Source: Saprospiraceae bacterium
Lineage (GTDB): Bacteria; Bacteroidota; Bacteroidia; Chitinophagales; Saprospiraceae
Assembly: GCA_016712145.1 (NCBI GenBank)
Contig: JADJRO010000001.1
Span: 1,853,501 to 1,917,500, forward strand
DNA length: 64,000 bases
Direction: 5' to 3'
How positions within the stretch are numbered: the first letter of the stretch is position 1; every line of letters starts with the position of its first letter. Positions 44,888-54,558 of this stretch are shown here, piece after piece. Below the pieces are notes generated by a model. The model had not been told where the DNA came from, did not search any database, and saw only the letters and a list, made by a program, of their open reading frames with translations. The position numbers were made by a program, and so were the translations under genes.

Positions 44888-46780
44888 ATGGCTCAAGCCC
44901 ATAATTATACCGAAGAAAACATACGGTCCCTCGACTGGAAAGAACACATTCGCCTCCGCCCGGGGATGTATATTGGCAAATTGGGCGACGGCACCACTAT
45001 TGATGACGGGATTTACATCTTACTCAAAGAAGTCATAGACAATTGCATTGATGAATATGTCATGGGATATGGCCGGGAAGTAGATATTGATATCAAAGAT
45101 GGCATTGTAACGGTGCGCGACTATGGGCGTGGAATTCCATTGGGCAAAGTAATTGAATGCGTTTCCCAGATTAATACCGGCGGAAAATACGACAGCAAAG
45201 CGTTTAAAAAATCGGTCGGATTAAATGGTGTGGGTACCAAGGCAGTAAATGCACTCTCGAATTATTTTAAGGTGCAATCCATCCGGGATGGTAAAACCAA
45301 AATTGCAGAATTTGAGCGTGGTAATTTAATCAAGGACAACAATCTAAAATCAACCGATGAAGTCAATGGGACCATCATCAGTTTTAAACCGGATGAAAAA
45401 ATATTTTCCCGATTTCGTTTTGTTCAGGAATTTGTAGAAAGTCGCATCTGGAATTATGCGTATCTCAATGCCGGATTGCGCATCCATTTTAATGGCAAAA
45501 CCTACATTTCAAAAAATGGTTTGAAAGATATGTTGGAACGCCGCACAGATGGCGAGCATTTGCAATATCCAATCATTCACTTAAAAGGCGAGGACATTGA
45601 ATGTGTGTTGACTCATGGCAATCAATACGGCGAACAATATTACAGTTTTGTAAACGGTCAATTTACTTCTCAGGGGGGTACCCACCTCAATTATTTCAGA
45701 GAGGCCATTGTTAAAACCATTCGCGATTTTTACAAAAAAGATTTTGACAGCAAAGACATTCATGCCGGGGCAATTGGGGCTGTAGCCATTCGCATTGAAG
45801 AACCCGTATTTGAATCTCAGACTAAAACCAAACTGGGTTCGACCGGGATCAGTCCGGAAGGAGCTTCGCTGCGCAACTTTATCGCAGATTTTGTTTGTAA
45901 AGAATTGGATTTGTATTTACATCAAAATACAGAAACTGCTAAAGAATTACTCAGTAAAATATTACAGTCCGAACGCGAGCGCAAAGAAATAGCAGGAATT
46001 AAAAAATTGGCAAACCAGCGTGCAAAAAAAGCCAATTTGCACAATAAAAAATTACGCGATTGTAAATACCATCTGACGGATACCAAATTAAAACCAGAAC
46101 TCGCTGAAAACACTACCCTGTTTATTACTGAAGGAGATTCAGCCAGCGGTTCGATTACCAAATCCAGAAATCCAGAATTACAAGCGGTGTTTAGTTTGCG
46201 TGGCAAGCCACTGAATTGTTTTGGAATGACCAAGAAAATCGTTTACGAAAATGAAGAACTCAATTTATTGCAACATGCTCTGGATATTGAAGATGGAATC
46301 GAAAATCTCCGATACAATAAGGTGGTGATTTCTACCGATGCAGATGTAGATGGCATGCACATCCGACTTTTATTATTGACGTTTTTTCTACAGTTTTTTC
46401 CAGAATTGGTACGCAATGGACATTTATTTATTTTAGATACGCCATTATTTCGGGTGCGGGATAAAAAACAAACTTTTTACTGTTATTCTGAGAAGGAAAA
46501 AACCGATGCCATCAATGCCCTTCGAGGGAAAGCAGAAATTACCCGATTTAAAGGATTGGGAGAAATCAGTCCGGATGAGTTTGCAGGATTTATTGGTTCA
46601 AACATTCGATTAGAACCGGTTATCATTCATGAAGATTCACACATTGAAAAAATATTGGAATATTATATGGGTAAAAATACCGGGGATCGGCAGGATTTTA
46701 TTATCGAAAATCTTCGAGTCGATCTGGATAAAATCAGTGCCGATACTGAAATGGCTACCGAAGAAGAAATCATAGCCTAA
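44888..46780 (+). CDS. parE: DNA topoisomerase IV subunit B
   Basis: 630 residues, full length for a type IIA B subunit. GHKL ATPase motifs: 'EVIDNCIDEYVMGYG', 'DYGRGIPLGKV' and 'SVGLNGVGTKAVNALSNYF'. The TOPRIM domain has E415 in 'ITEGDSASGS' and the DxDxD triad at 484-488 in 'STDADVDGMHIRL'. It decatenates chromosomes together with ParC. In many Bacteroidota parC follows directly; here a GNAT gene follows, so parC must be elsewhere. Confidence 0.94.
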   Translation: MAQAHNYTEENIRSLDWKEHIRLRPGMYIGKLGDGTTIDDGIYILLKEVIDNCIDEYVMGYGREVDIDIKDGIVTVRDYGRGIPLGKVIECVSQINTGGKYDSKAFKKSVGLNGVGTKAVNALSNYFKVQSIRDGKTKIAEFERGNLIKDNNLKSTDEVNGTIISFKPDEKIFSRFRFVQEFVESRIWNYAYLNAGLRIHFNGKTYISKNGLKDMLERRTDGEHLQYPIIHLKGEDIECVLTHGNQYGEQYYSFVNGQFTSQGGTHLNYFREAIVKTIRDFYKKDFDSKDIHAGAIGAVAIRIEEPVFESQTKTKLGSTGISPEGASLRNFIADFVCKELDLYLHQNTETAKELLSKILQSERERKEIAGIKKLANQRAKKANLHNKKLRDCKYHLTDTKLKPELAENTTLFITEGDSASGSITKSRNPELQAVFSLRGKPLNCFGMTKKIVYENEELNLLQHALDIEDGIENLRYNKVVISTDADVDGMHIRLLLLTFFLQFFPELVRNGHLFILDTPLFRVRDKKQTFYCYSEKEKTDAINALRGKAEITRFKGLGEISPDEFAGFIGSNIRLEPVIIHEDSHIEKILEYYMGKNTGDRQDFIIENLRVDLDKISADTEMATEEEIIA

Positions 46781-46817
46781 GCCCGCAACGGATCGATTCC
46801 AAGCTGATAAACAGGCT

Positions 46818-47360
46818 ATGAAATTTTATATTGAAACCGATCGCCTCATCCTCCGTGATTTTCTAGAATCGGATGTGGAAGGGATGTATGAATTGGATTC
46901 CAATCCGGAAGTGCATCGTTATTTAGGAAACAATCCAATAAAAGAAATAAACCAGATCCCACCTATCATTCAGTTTGTACGTAAGCAATATGAAGAAAAT
47001 GGCATAGGTCGGTGGGCCGTCATCGAGAAAAAAACCAATGCATTTATAGGCTGGTCAGGATTAAAACTTGTCAAAGAAACCAGGAATCAACAAAGCAATT
47101 ATTATGATGTAGGATATCGTCTCATACAAAAATATTGGGGTAAAGGATATGCAACTGAATCCGCTCAAGCATCTCTTAACTATGGATTTGGCGAAATGAA
47201 TTTAGAGACCATTTGTGCTGCTGCTCAAGCTGATAACATCGCCTCCAACAAGGTTCTCAAAAAATGTGGAATGAAATTAATAAACCAATATCTTGAAAAC
47301 GAGGTGCATGAAAACTGGTATGAAATTAGCCAATCGCAATGGCGTGAATTCATCCCATAA
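46818..47360 (+). CDS. GNAT family N-acetyltransferase (RimJ/RimL-like)
   Basis: 180 residues. 'IETDRLILRDFLESDVEGMY' is the typical start, with 'YRLIQKYWGKGYATESAQAS' as the acetyl-CoA-binding Q/RxxGxG/A region and 'NKVLKKCGMKLINQYLENEV' near the end. It acetylates protein N-termini or small molecules; the substrate is not readable. It follows parE by 37 bp in the same direction. Confidence 0.9.
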   Translation: MKFYIETDRLILRDFLESDVEGMYELDSNPEVHRYLGNNPIKEINQIPPIIQFVRKQYEENGIGRWAVIEKKTNAFIGWSGLKLVKETRNQQSNYYDVGYRLIQKYWGKGYATESAQASLNYGFGEMNLETICAAAQADNIASNKVLKKCGMKLINQYLENEVHENWYEISQSQWREFIP

Positions 47361-47433
47361 TCATGTGAATTTATAAGCACTAAAAATCCAAAAATATCTT
47401 TACATCGTAAGTTTGTCTATCAAATAAAAATAT

Positions 47434-48210
47434 ATGATAGAACTTTTAGCAAACTTGCAACCGCTGATACTCGTAGGTATGTTAATCCTGATGTATGGTA
47501 TTGAAAACATGCGTCCTTATTTACAAAAAGCCCCCAACCAAAAACAACATGATCTTAGAAATGCAGGAATGAGTCTAATCAGTTTTGTATTTAATGGATT
47601 GCTTAGTTTAGGCGTATTGGCAAGTGTCGAATGGACAGCCAGCCATCAATTCGGCTTATTAAATCAAGTCAATTTACCGAATTGGTCAGAGATCCTGATT
47701 GGATTGCTTCTGATTGATCTTGGGAGTTATGGCGTGCACAATCTTTCCCATCGGATCCCCTTGTTGTGGAGATTTCACCGGGTCCACCATTCCGATCCCA
47801 ATTTAAATGCTACCAGTTCGCTGCGATTTCATCCGTTTGAAGTCGTATTAACCCAAGGCATTTATCAAGCAACGGCAGTTGCTGTTTTTGGCATATCTAT
47901 GACCACCTTTATCGTATATGGAAGCATTGCATTGCCTCTAATTATTTTACAACACAGCAATGTCAAATGGCCGGATTGGATCGAACAACCAGCACGATAT
48001 ATTATCGCTACACCCGGCTGGCATAAAATTCACCACAGTGACGATCGACCGTTAACGGATTCACATTTTGGAGATGTTTTTACATTCTGGGATCGCATAT
48101 TCGGCACTTGGAAACCGACCAACCCAGAAACAATTCAATATGGCCTCACTGAATTAAAAGATGAATCCAAACAAAGTATTGGATATCAGATGCTGCTGCC
48201 CTTTAAATAG
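47434..48210 (+). CDS. Sterol desaturase/fatty acid hydroxylase family protein
   Basis: 258 residues with four to five membrane helices. The di-iron His clusters are 'HNLSHRIPLLWRFHRVHHSD' (HxxxH and HRVHH), and later 'TPGWHKIHHSDDRPLTDSHF'. It hydroxylates or desaturates a lipid or carotenoid; which one is not determinable. A possible -7 element TAAGTTTG lies at 47408-47415. Confidence 0.9.
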   Translation: MIELLANLQPLILVGMLILMYGIENMRPYLQKAPNQKQHDLRNAGMSLISFVFNGLLSLGVLASVEWTASHQFGLLNQVNLPNWSEILIGLLLIDLGSYGVHNLSHRIPLLWRFHRVHHSDPNLNATSSLRFHPFEVVLTQGIYQATAVAVFGISMTTFIVYGSIALPLIILQHSNVKWPDWIEQPARYIIATPGWHKIHHSDDRPLTDSHFGDVFTFWDRIFGTWKPTNPETIQYGLTELKDESKQSIGYQMLLPFK

Positions 48211-48382
48211 AATTACGAATTTTCAATTACGAATTACGAATGGGGATTAATTCAAGATTCCTTTCCATTACTATTATAAATATATCTTTATACTTTGCAA
48301 TTAGTTTTATTTCAAGGTATTATTTATCAATAATTTAAATGTACCTTTATAATTCGTAATCCGTAATTGAAAATTCGTAATT
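48211..48382. repeat. 31-bp inverted repeat around the ppa upstream region
   Basis: 48211-48241 and 48352-48382 are reverse complements over 31 bp with one mismatch (AATTACGAATTTTCAATTAC...). The internal 110 bp include an AT-rich block and a TATACTTTG word near 48290. The left arm begins right after the sterol desaturase stop; the right arm ends 5 bp before the ppa start. The layout resembles a miniature inverted-repeat element with no coding capacity. Confidence 0.85.
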
Positions 48383-48387
48383 GACTA

Positions 48388-48924
48388 ATGAATCCTTGGC
48401 ACGACGTAAGTCCTGGTGAACAAACACCGGAATTTGTAAATGGTATTATCGAAATCCCAAAAGGGACCCGCGCAAAATATGAAATTGATAAAGTCAGCGG
48501 GTTATTAAAATTAGACCGTGTATTGTATTCCTCGGTATATTATCCTGCAAATTATGGATTCATACCCAGGACCTTATGCGAAGACAAAGATCCCTTAGAC
48601 ATATTGGTACTTTCCCAATTAGAATTTGTACCACTTTGTTTGGTTTCCGCAAAAGTAATCGGAGTCATGCGCATGGTGGATCAGGGCGATGCCGATGATA
48701 AAATAATTGCGGTGTGTGCGGGTGATCCCAGTGTAAATCACATCAACGACATTTCTGAATTACCAAAACATTTTATTTCTGAATTGCGCAATTTTTTTGA
48801 AGACTATAAGAAATTAGAACATAAAACAGTTTTGGTAGAGGATTTTCTAGACCATACACTGGCAAAACAAATTATCCTGGATAGTTTTATTATGTATCAG
48901 GAAAAATTTCCGCAGGCTATTTAA
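48388..48924 (+). CDS. ppa: Inorganic pyrophosphatase (family I)
   Basis: 178 residues. 'IEIPKGTRAKYEIDK', 'YYPANYGFIPRTLCEDKDPL' and 'DILVLSQL' contain the metal-binding aspartates of soluble family I enzymes. Hydrolyses PPi to phosphate, pulling biosynthetic reactions forward. The start follows the right arm of the inverted repeat by 5 bp, so its Shine-Dalgarno/leader lies within that arm. Confidence 0.95.
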   Translation: MNPWHDVSPGEQTPEFVNGIIEIPKGTRAKYEIDKVSGLLKLDRVLYSSVYYPANYGFIPRTLCEDKDPLDILVLSQLEFVPLCLVSAKVIGVMRMVDQGDADDKIIAVCAGDPSVNHINDISELPKHFISELRNFFEDYKKLEHKTVLVEDFLDHTLAKQIILDSFIMYQEKFPQAI

Positions 48925-48943
48925 TAAAATACACAATTAAAAA

Positions 48944-50296
48944 TTATTTAGATTCAGTAATAAATTTTAATTCATTTTCATTTACAAGCCAATCTTTTAA
49001 TACATTTCCATTAAGGTCTTTAAATTCTAATTTTAAAGTTCGTTCTTTAGGTTTTCCATTTATAAGAAAACGGGTATAGTTATTTTGATTGACCGTTTTA
49101 TCAGCTAATAAATCCGGATTATTAATTTCCCTTTCGCTTAAAATATGCGGTCCTGCAGTAAGGGAAGAATTGACAATATCATACAAGTAATATCCATTTT
49201 TCAATTTTTTTCTGGAAATTTCGCTATGATGCCTGTCACCGGTTAAAAAAATCACCCCATTGATTTGTTCGTCTTCAATAAATTGTAATAATTCCTGTTG
49301 TTCCAAAACAAAATGGACCATGCAATCATGGTTGTTGTATTGATTCAGAATTGGTGTACCATTTGCAATAATCTTAAAAGGCGCTCTACTGGTCAGTAAT
49401 TGATTTTTAAGCCAATTCAACTGTTGTTTCCCCCACATCTTTTTATTTGGATTTGGTTGGCCGTTGATACTGTCCTTCATGTAATCCGAAGTCCTGAAAC
49501 TGCGGTCATCCATTAAAAAAAAATCAACATCATTGTAACTAAACCGGGTATAAATCCCTCCCTGGTCAGCTACTTGTGGATTGCACCAATATTGATCGAA
49601 TACCTTACGCGTTTCTTCTTTATAAATAAATGATTGATTGTCATTGTTGAGTCCGTAATCGTGATCATCCCAAATCGCATAGTGAGCCATTTTTTTTAAG
49701 AAAGGCTGCAGGGTTGGCCTGCTTCGATCCCTGGACGCGCGATACCACAAACCCCAGTTACTGCCGTAATCCACTTCCCGGTAATACCAATTGTCACCAA
49801 GCCACAGCATAAATGCAGCATCCTCCTTAGCCATTTGATTAAAAATACTCGAATCCCCTCCGTAGGGTTTACCCGGGCGATCAGAGACCGTTTCATTGGT
49901 GAAGGCACAACTGCCAGCTAAAAAACTAAAATCGGGTGAAGGAAACCTGTAATTCCACAGGACCTGGGTTTTAAAACGTCCTGAAGCGTTTGCAGGTCTT
50001 GTTTTATTGTTTACAATCAATTGGTAGCTATAGTTTGTGCCTGGCTGTAAATCAATCAGATTAAATTTATCAATCTGGTGATTAAACCTTACAAATGATT
50101 CCGGGGAGAGGCTTCTCTTTTGTTCCAAAGCAGCTTCTGGCCAAAATTCCAGTTTTATAACACTTCCAGGCTTAGACTCGCACCAAATGGAGGCGGTTCG
50201 CAATTCTACCGGACCCAGCATCGGTCCGCTAATCAATTGACTCCTTATTTCTGAGGAAATAAGACATATAAACAATAAAAAATGCAACTTTTTCAT
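48944..50296 (-). CDS. PhoD-like alkaline phosphatase family protein
   Basis: 450 residues from ATG 50296 (MKKLHFLLFICLISSEIRSQ). The upstream open part to 50341 is unlikely. 'FLAGSCAFTNE', 'MLWLGDNWYYREVDYG', 'YAIWDDHDYGLNNDNQ' and 'VIFLTGDRHHSEISRKKL' are the metal-site motifs of the PhoD metallophosphatase family. An N-terminal fibronectin-like region precedes the catalytic domain. It is secreted and probably a phosphodiesterase or phosphatase for phosphate scavenging. It has no T9SS tail. Confidence 0.9.
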   Translation of the reverse strand: MKKLHFLLFICLISSEIRSQLISGPMLGPVELRTASIWCESKPGSVIKLEFWPEAALEQKRSLSPESFVRFNHQIDKFNLIDLQPGTNYSYQLIVNNKTRPANASGRFKTQVLWNYRFPSPDFSFLAGSCAFTNETVSDRPGKPYGGDSSIFNQMAKEDAAFMLWLGDNWYYREVDYGSNWGLWYRASRDRSRPTLQPFLKKMAHYAIWDDHDYGLNNDNQSFIYKEETRKVFDQYWCNPQVADQGGIYTRFSYNDVDFFLMDDRSFRTSDYMKDSINGQPNPNKKMWGKQQLNWLKNQLLTSRAPFKIIANGTPILNQYNNHDCMVHFVLEQQELLQFIEDEQINGVIFLTGDRHHSEISRKKLKNGYYLYDIVNSSLTAGPHILSEREINNPDLLADKTVNQNNYTRFLINGKPKERTLKLEFKDLNGNVLKDWLVNENELKFITESK

Positions 50297-50378
50297 TAGA
50301 ATCGGGTCATTATAGAACAAAGATAGACTCCATTTTAACAAGCCATTTTACCTAATCAATATTTATCTTAGCCACTCA

Positions 50379-51053
50379 GTGAATACCGCATCCCTAAATA
50401 CAAAATGTTCTTACTTTTTGAAATTAGCATTGGCATGCTGCTTACTGGGTTTGATTGGACCCATTAAACTGGCAGCGCAAGATCAAAGTCTGATCCAATT
50501 TTCAGGGCGGGTATTTTCAGAATACAAACAAGCGCTTCTGCCATTGCCTTATGTTGGCGTGGGAATATTAAGATCCCGACGTGGTGGATTTACAGATGAA
50601 AAAGGTTTTTTTTCAATTGCGGTACAAAGAGGCGATACCATTCAATTTAATTATGTTGGATATAAAAAAGTGTTGCGATCTATACCTGTAGATTTCGAGG
50701 AGAATCAAATTTATTTAGAGCTTATTTTACAACCGGATACCTTTCAATTAGAACGAGCCATTGTATTTCCAATTCCATCAAAACAACATTTTAAACAAGA
50801 GTTTTTGGAAATGGATGTAAGTGATAAACTGAAAGAAATAGCACAAAAAAATATTGCATCCGATGTGTTGGCTAAAATCGAACCTGGAGTTCCTTCAGAC
50901 CCTCGGGCGCATATGAGTCTATACATGGCTCAGGAAGCTCAAAAAGCCTATTACGATGGTCAATTCCAACCACAGAAAATTTTCAGTCCGATTGCCTGGA
51001 TTGAATTTTTTAAAGCGCTCAAACGGGGTGACTTTAAAAAGAAAAAGAAATAA
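50379..51053 (+). CDS. Carboxypeptidase-like regulatory domain protein
   Basis: 224 residues. A signal/membrane segment (about 11-34) is followed by a CarboxypepD_reg-like beta domain ('VFSEYKQALLPLPYVGVGIL', 'GFTDEKGFFSIAVQRGDTIQ', 'FNYVGYKKVLRSIP'). A helical, basic C-terminus ends in KKKKK. Such domains are best known at the N-terminus of TonB-dependent receptors; here it is stand-alone. The exact role is unknown. Confidence 0.82.
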   Translation: MNTASLNTKCSYFLKLALACCLLGLIGPIKLAAQDQSLIQFSGRVFSEYKQALLPLPYVGVGILRSRRGGFTDEKGFFSIAVQRGDTIQFNYVGYKKVLRSIPVDFEENQIYLELILQPDTFQLERAIVFPIPSKQHFKQEFLEMDVSDKLKEIAQKNIASDVLAKIEPGVPSDPRAHMSLYMAQEAQKAYYDGQFQPQKIFSPIAWIEFFKALKRGDFKKKKK

Positions 51054-51056
51054 ACT

Positions 51057-53321
51057 TTACTCTTTAATCAATTTCAGATTGTATCTTATTAAAGACGTAT
51101 CCACGAATACAATAAAGTAAATGCCTGCTTGCCAATTGGAAACATCGACTTTATTTCCAACGGTACGTGTTATCGTCTGTCCTAACTGATCGTAAATTGT
51201 AATGTCTCTAATTGAAATACCATCCGGATTTACAATTTCAAAATAGTGATGTGCAGGATTAGGCGTGATAAAAAATGGAGACAAAGGCTTAACATCTTCA
51301 TTGGCAACAATGCCACAATTTGGTAAATTGAAGGTCGGCTTAGAGGTAATTTTAAATAAACCCGTACCATCCGGACACCGCTCCATGGATTGATCTGTAG
51401 GTATTGCTCCAAAACGGATACTATCTAAGACCAAGCCATCCTGTCGTGTAAATATTAATTGTTCTCCACTGGCAGACAACTTAAAATTTGCATGTACGCC
51501 GCTGGGCGTTTGACTGTCTTCGTCACACCAAATGATGAGTCTTCCTTTCGCCGGTATCGAAATGCCTGATGGAAATTCAAATTTCTCCATATTGGAATCA
51601 TCATCCGTCAGAAACAATTTACTTAAGTCAACAGTTTGATTTGTGTTGTTATACAATTCAATCCAATCTTCGAATTTATCATCCGTAGTGTCTAACACAG
51701 TCGATTGATTTGAACTCATAAATTCATTGATAACCACATCTCCTTTTTGAATATCCGTTAATTTTTCATTTACTTCCAAGGTATGATATTCGAATTCTGC
51801 TCTGCGGGGTGAATACAAACCAATGGAATTATTTTCTGCATAAATATAAAATTGTGTTTTACGGGTTTGTGCAATAATATAGGCGCCATAAATACTGTCC
51901 CCGGCAATCCCATCCTGATGGAGTCCATCGTCGTATAAAGTTTGATAAACAAAAGGGCTGTATTTGTTTTTTCTAAAACCAACAAACGCATTGTTTTGAT
52001 TTGAAAGTTTAACTGATATCCAAATGGAATCTCCAACAAATCGATTTTGAATGTCGGCAGTATAATTACCAATAGTTGGAGCAATGTAATTGTATTCCGG
52101 AGTGGTTTTATAATAAGCAAGTCTGGCCGTTTGTAACGTAAGAAGTCCTGGTGAACTTCCTCCCGGTCCTCCACCGCCAGAAATGGCAGCAGTCAACGAC
52201 GTCTGAAATTGGGCGTAGGTTGTAAGATTATTGGGATCATTTTTAACCAGGGTATCCACGATCGACTGCAAATACTTAGCATTTGTTTCAAACCCATTTC
52301 CAATAAAATTTTCCTCAACAATTGTTTTTAAATGGGCCAGATACATCCGTTTATATGTGGCATTGCTCAATAAACTTGAAATCAATGGACGGTCTGCATT
52401 GGTTGACTGATACAAAATGGACAATTTATCGACAGAACTGCCACTTCCTGGAAAACCTCCAAAGGACATGTTGAGATCCCAAATTACCGGTAGGAAGCGT
52501 CCATAATCATCTTCGTATAAATAATAATTTTGTGAGAAGGAGCCGGTATAACTGTCATAATTGCTCATAACATTATTGTATGCATGCATCCATAAACTTC
52601 GATCTACATCAACAATTTTTGGAATGTTGCTGGTTTTGATCCGAAGACTATCCATCAAGGCAATGAGTTTATACCAACCCACTGTATTTTCCATTCCATA
52701 ATAAATTAAATATTTGCTGCTGTCATAGGTATTGAATTTTAAATTACTGGTTGAGTTATTTCCAGGTCGATCCGGATTGCCCTTTACAAATACATGATCT
52801 GAAGAACCAAAATGTTCGCTGCAAAATTTTTTATTAACGGTTTCTACGTTGGTATATAATCCTATTAAGGATCCATTGATATAGACTAGTGCAAAATTTG
52901 CAACCGAACAATCCATATACTGAGATAAAATTTGATACGAAATAACTTCTCGAATTGCAGAAGGATCGGAAAAATTATTACCCAATTTTATGCTCTCGTA
53001 GTTATGGTAATCCTGATTTTTTATAAAGTCCAATTTTATATGCAGTGGATTTTTTATCCGACCTGCATTATAGCTGCTATTTCCTTTGTATTTAACGCCT
53101 ACACTATTGTATCGAACTCCGTTAATCATGCAATAATCGGCTATAATGTAATTTTCCTTACCGGCCTTGGCTGTATCCAATCGATAATCCCAATTGCTGT
53201 AACTGAAAAACAAGGATATTTCCTGAACTTTTTCAACATTATAAAAGTCATCCTGTGCCGGTAAGGTATTGTGTAAAAAAAGACAAAAGATGCTTAGTAA
53301 AACAAATTGTACTGGTTTCAT
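51057..53321 (-). CDS. CotH kinase-family protein with lamin-tail domain and T9SS tail (paralogue)
   Basis: 754 residues with the same domain order as the protein at 20887-23190. After a signal peptide comes the CotH domain ('VKYKGNSSYNAGRIKNPLHI', 'LYTNVETVNKKF', 'YNNVMSNYDSYTGSFSQNYY', 'FLPVIWDLNMSFGGF'), then an Ig-like region, an LTD domain ('INEFMSSNQSTVLDTTDDKF', 'DWIELYNN') and a type A sorting domain ending YNLKLIKE. A glycine-rich insert ('GGGGPGGSS') near residue 385 distinguishes it. Here the IPWDFN Pro-Trp-Asp motif reads VIWDLN, keeping Trp-Asp. Confidence 0.9.
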   Translation of the reverse strand: MKPVQFVLLSIFCLFLHNTLPAQDDFYNVEKVQEISLFFSYSNWDYRLDTAKAGKENYIIADYCMINGVRYNSVGVKYKGNSSYNAGRIKNPLHIKLDFIKNQDYHNYESIKLGNNFSDPSAIREVISYQILSQYMDCSVANFALVYINGSLIGLYTNVETVNKKFCSEHFGSSDHVFVKGNPDRPGNNSTSNLKFNTYDSSKYLIYYGMENTVGWYKLIALMDSLRIKTSNIPKIVDVDRSLWMHAYNNVMSNYDSYTGSFSQNYYLYEDDYGRFLPVIWDLNMSFGGFPGSGSSVDKLSILYQSTNADRPLISSLLSNATYKRMYLAHLKTIVEENFIGNGFETNAKYLQSIVDTLVKNDPNNLTTYAQFQTSLTAAISGGGGPGGSSPGLLTLQTARLAYYKTTPEYNYIAPTIGNYTADIQNRFVGDSIWISVKLSNQNNAFVGFRKNKYSPFVYQTLYDDGLHQDGIAGDSIYGAYIIAQTRKTQFYIYAENNSIGLYSPRRAEFEYHTLEVNEKLTDIQKGDVVINEFMSSNQSTVLDTTDDKFEDWIELYNNTNQTVDLSKLFLTDDDSNMEKFEFPSGISIPAKGRLIIWCDEDSQTPSGVHANFKLSASGEQLIFTRQDGLVLDSIRFGAIPTDQSMERCPDGTGLFKITSKPTFNLPNCGIVANEDVKPLSPFFITPNPAHHYFEIVNPDGISIRDITIYDQLGQTITRTVGNKVDVSNWQAGIYFIVFVDTSLIRYNLKLIKE

Positions 53322-53562
53322 TTCAACAAAACTTAGAAAACTGAATTAAATAAGGAAGTGCCTAATCGAGCTTACAAATATACCAATCTCTTACGAAATT
53401 AAATGATTCCTGGTTGGTTAAAGGCACAATTGCTTTCCCAATTCGATTTAATTAAACTAGCAGTAACAAAGAATTCCAATAGTGCTGCACAACAATTGAA
53501 TCATTTGACATTCAATAATTTAGTAATAAACAATCCAGGGTTTTTTATAATTAAAATGGTAT

Positions 53563-53570
53563 TACTTTTG
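53563..53570 (+). promoter_or_regulatory. -7 element (TACTTTTG) for metF
   Basis: Exact TAnnTTTG match, 14 bp before the metF start. The rest of the 53322-53584 gap shows no other feature. Confidence 0.45.
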
Positions 53571-53584
53571 CCGATATTCTTTAT

Positions 53585-54541
53585 ATGAAAGTTACAGATT
53601 ACCTTAAACAAGCTAATGGCAAGACCTTGATATCTTTTGAGGTATTGCCGCCCTTAAAAGGAGGGAGTATTAATGCTATTTTTCAAAGTCTGGATCCCTT
53701 AATGGATTTTAAACCACCCTTTATTGATGTAACCTATCATCGGGAAGAGTTCTTATACAACATCCAACCCAGTGGATACTATCAAAAAATAGCAATCCGC
53801 AAAAGGCCCGGTACCGTTGGAATCTGTTCAGCCATTATGCATCATTATGGTGTTGAAGCAGTTCCACACTTGATATGTGGCGGTTTTAGCAAGGAGGATA
53901 CAGAAAATGCACTGATTGAATTGCATTTTTTAAATATTCACAATGTGTTGGCCTTACGGGGAGATGCACGAAAATTTGATGAAAAATTTATCCCGGAACC
54001 TGGTGGAAATGAATACGCGTTGGATTTAGTTCAACAGGTTGGCAGAATGAATCAAGGTGTCTATTTAGATCCCTCCATTGAAAATGGATCCCGAACTGAT
54101 TTTTGTGTCGGAATTGCAGGCTATCCGGAAAAACATTTTGAAGCACCCAATATGAAATCGGATCTGAAATATACCCGTAAAAAAATGGAAGCAGGTGCGG
54201 ATTATATCGTGACTCAAATGTTTTTTGACAATCAAAAATATTTTGATTATGTAAGCCAATGTCGCAAAGAAGGAATCCATATTCCAATCATCCCGGGAAT
54301 TAAGCCACTTACAAAACGTTACCAGTTGGGTTCGATTCCAAGAAATTTTTACATCAACATCCCAGATGATTTGGTTAAAGAAATAAATAAAGCACAAACC
54401 GATTTAGCAGTTAAAGAAGCCGGAATGGAATGGTGTATTCATCAATGCAAAGAATTGATAAAAAATGGCGCACCCTGTATCCATTTTTATACTATGGGAG
54501 ACAGTCAAACCGTTCGCAAAATTGTGGAACGCGTTATTTGA
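53585..54541 (+). CDS. metF: Methylenetetrahydrofolate reductase
   Basis: 318 residues, TIM-barrel FAD enzyme. It starts MKVTDYLKQANGKTLISFEV and contains 'DVTYHREEFLY', 'HNVLALRGDARKFDE' and 'QMFFDNQKYFDYVSQCRKEG'. Reduces 5,10-CH2-THF to 5-CH3-THF for methionine synthesis. It lies 17 bp ahead of the fumarylacetoacetase gene and is probably co-transcribed with it. AdoHcy hydrolase, 3 kb away, belongs to the same methyl cycle. Confidence 0.95.
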   Translation: MKVTDYLKQANGKTLISFEVLPPLKGGSINAIFQSLDPLMDFKPPFIDVTYHREEFLYNIQPSGYYQKIAIRKRPGTVGICSAIMHHYGVEAVPHLICGGFSKEDTENALIELHFLNIHNVLALRGDARKFDEKFIPEPGGNEYALDLVQQVGRMNQGVYLDPSIENGSRTDFCVGIAGYPEKHFEAPNMKSDLKYTRKKMEAGADYIVTQMFFDNQKYFDYVSQCRKEGIHIPIIPGIKPLTKRYQLGSIPRNFYINIPDDLVKEINKAQTDLAVKEAGMEWCIHQCKELIKNGAPCIHFYTMGDSQTVRKIVERVI

Positions 54542-54558
54542 TAATAAAAAACAAACGA

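Noticed and set aside
53322..53584. SAM-type riboswitch before metF
   Set aside because: No recognisable conserved riboswitch core or stem arrangement was seen; only a -7 promoter element is supported.
53403..53588. 61-codon ORF between the second CotH gene and metF
   Set aside because: No recognisable domain, no ribosome-binding site, and it overlaps the metF promoter and start.
54430..54558. Extended N-terminus of fumarylacetoacetase
   Set aside because: It overlaps metF in another frame; the ATG at 54559 gives the family start.
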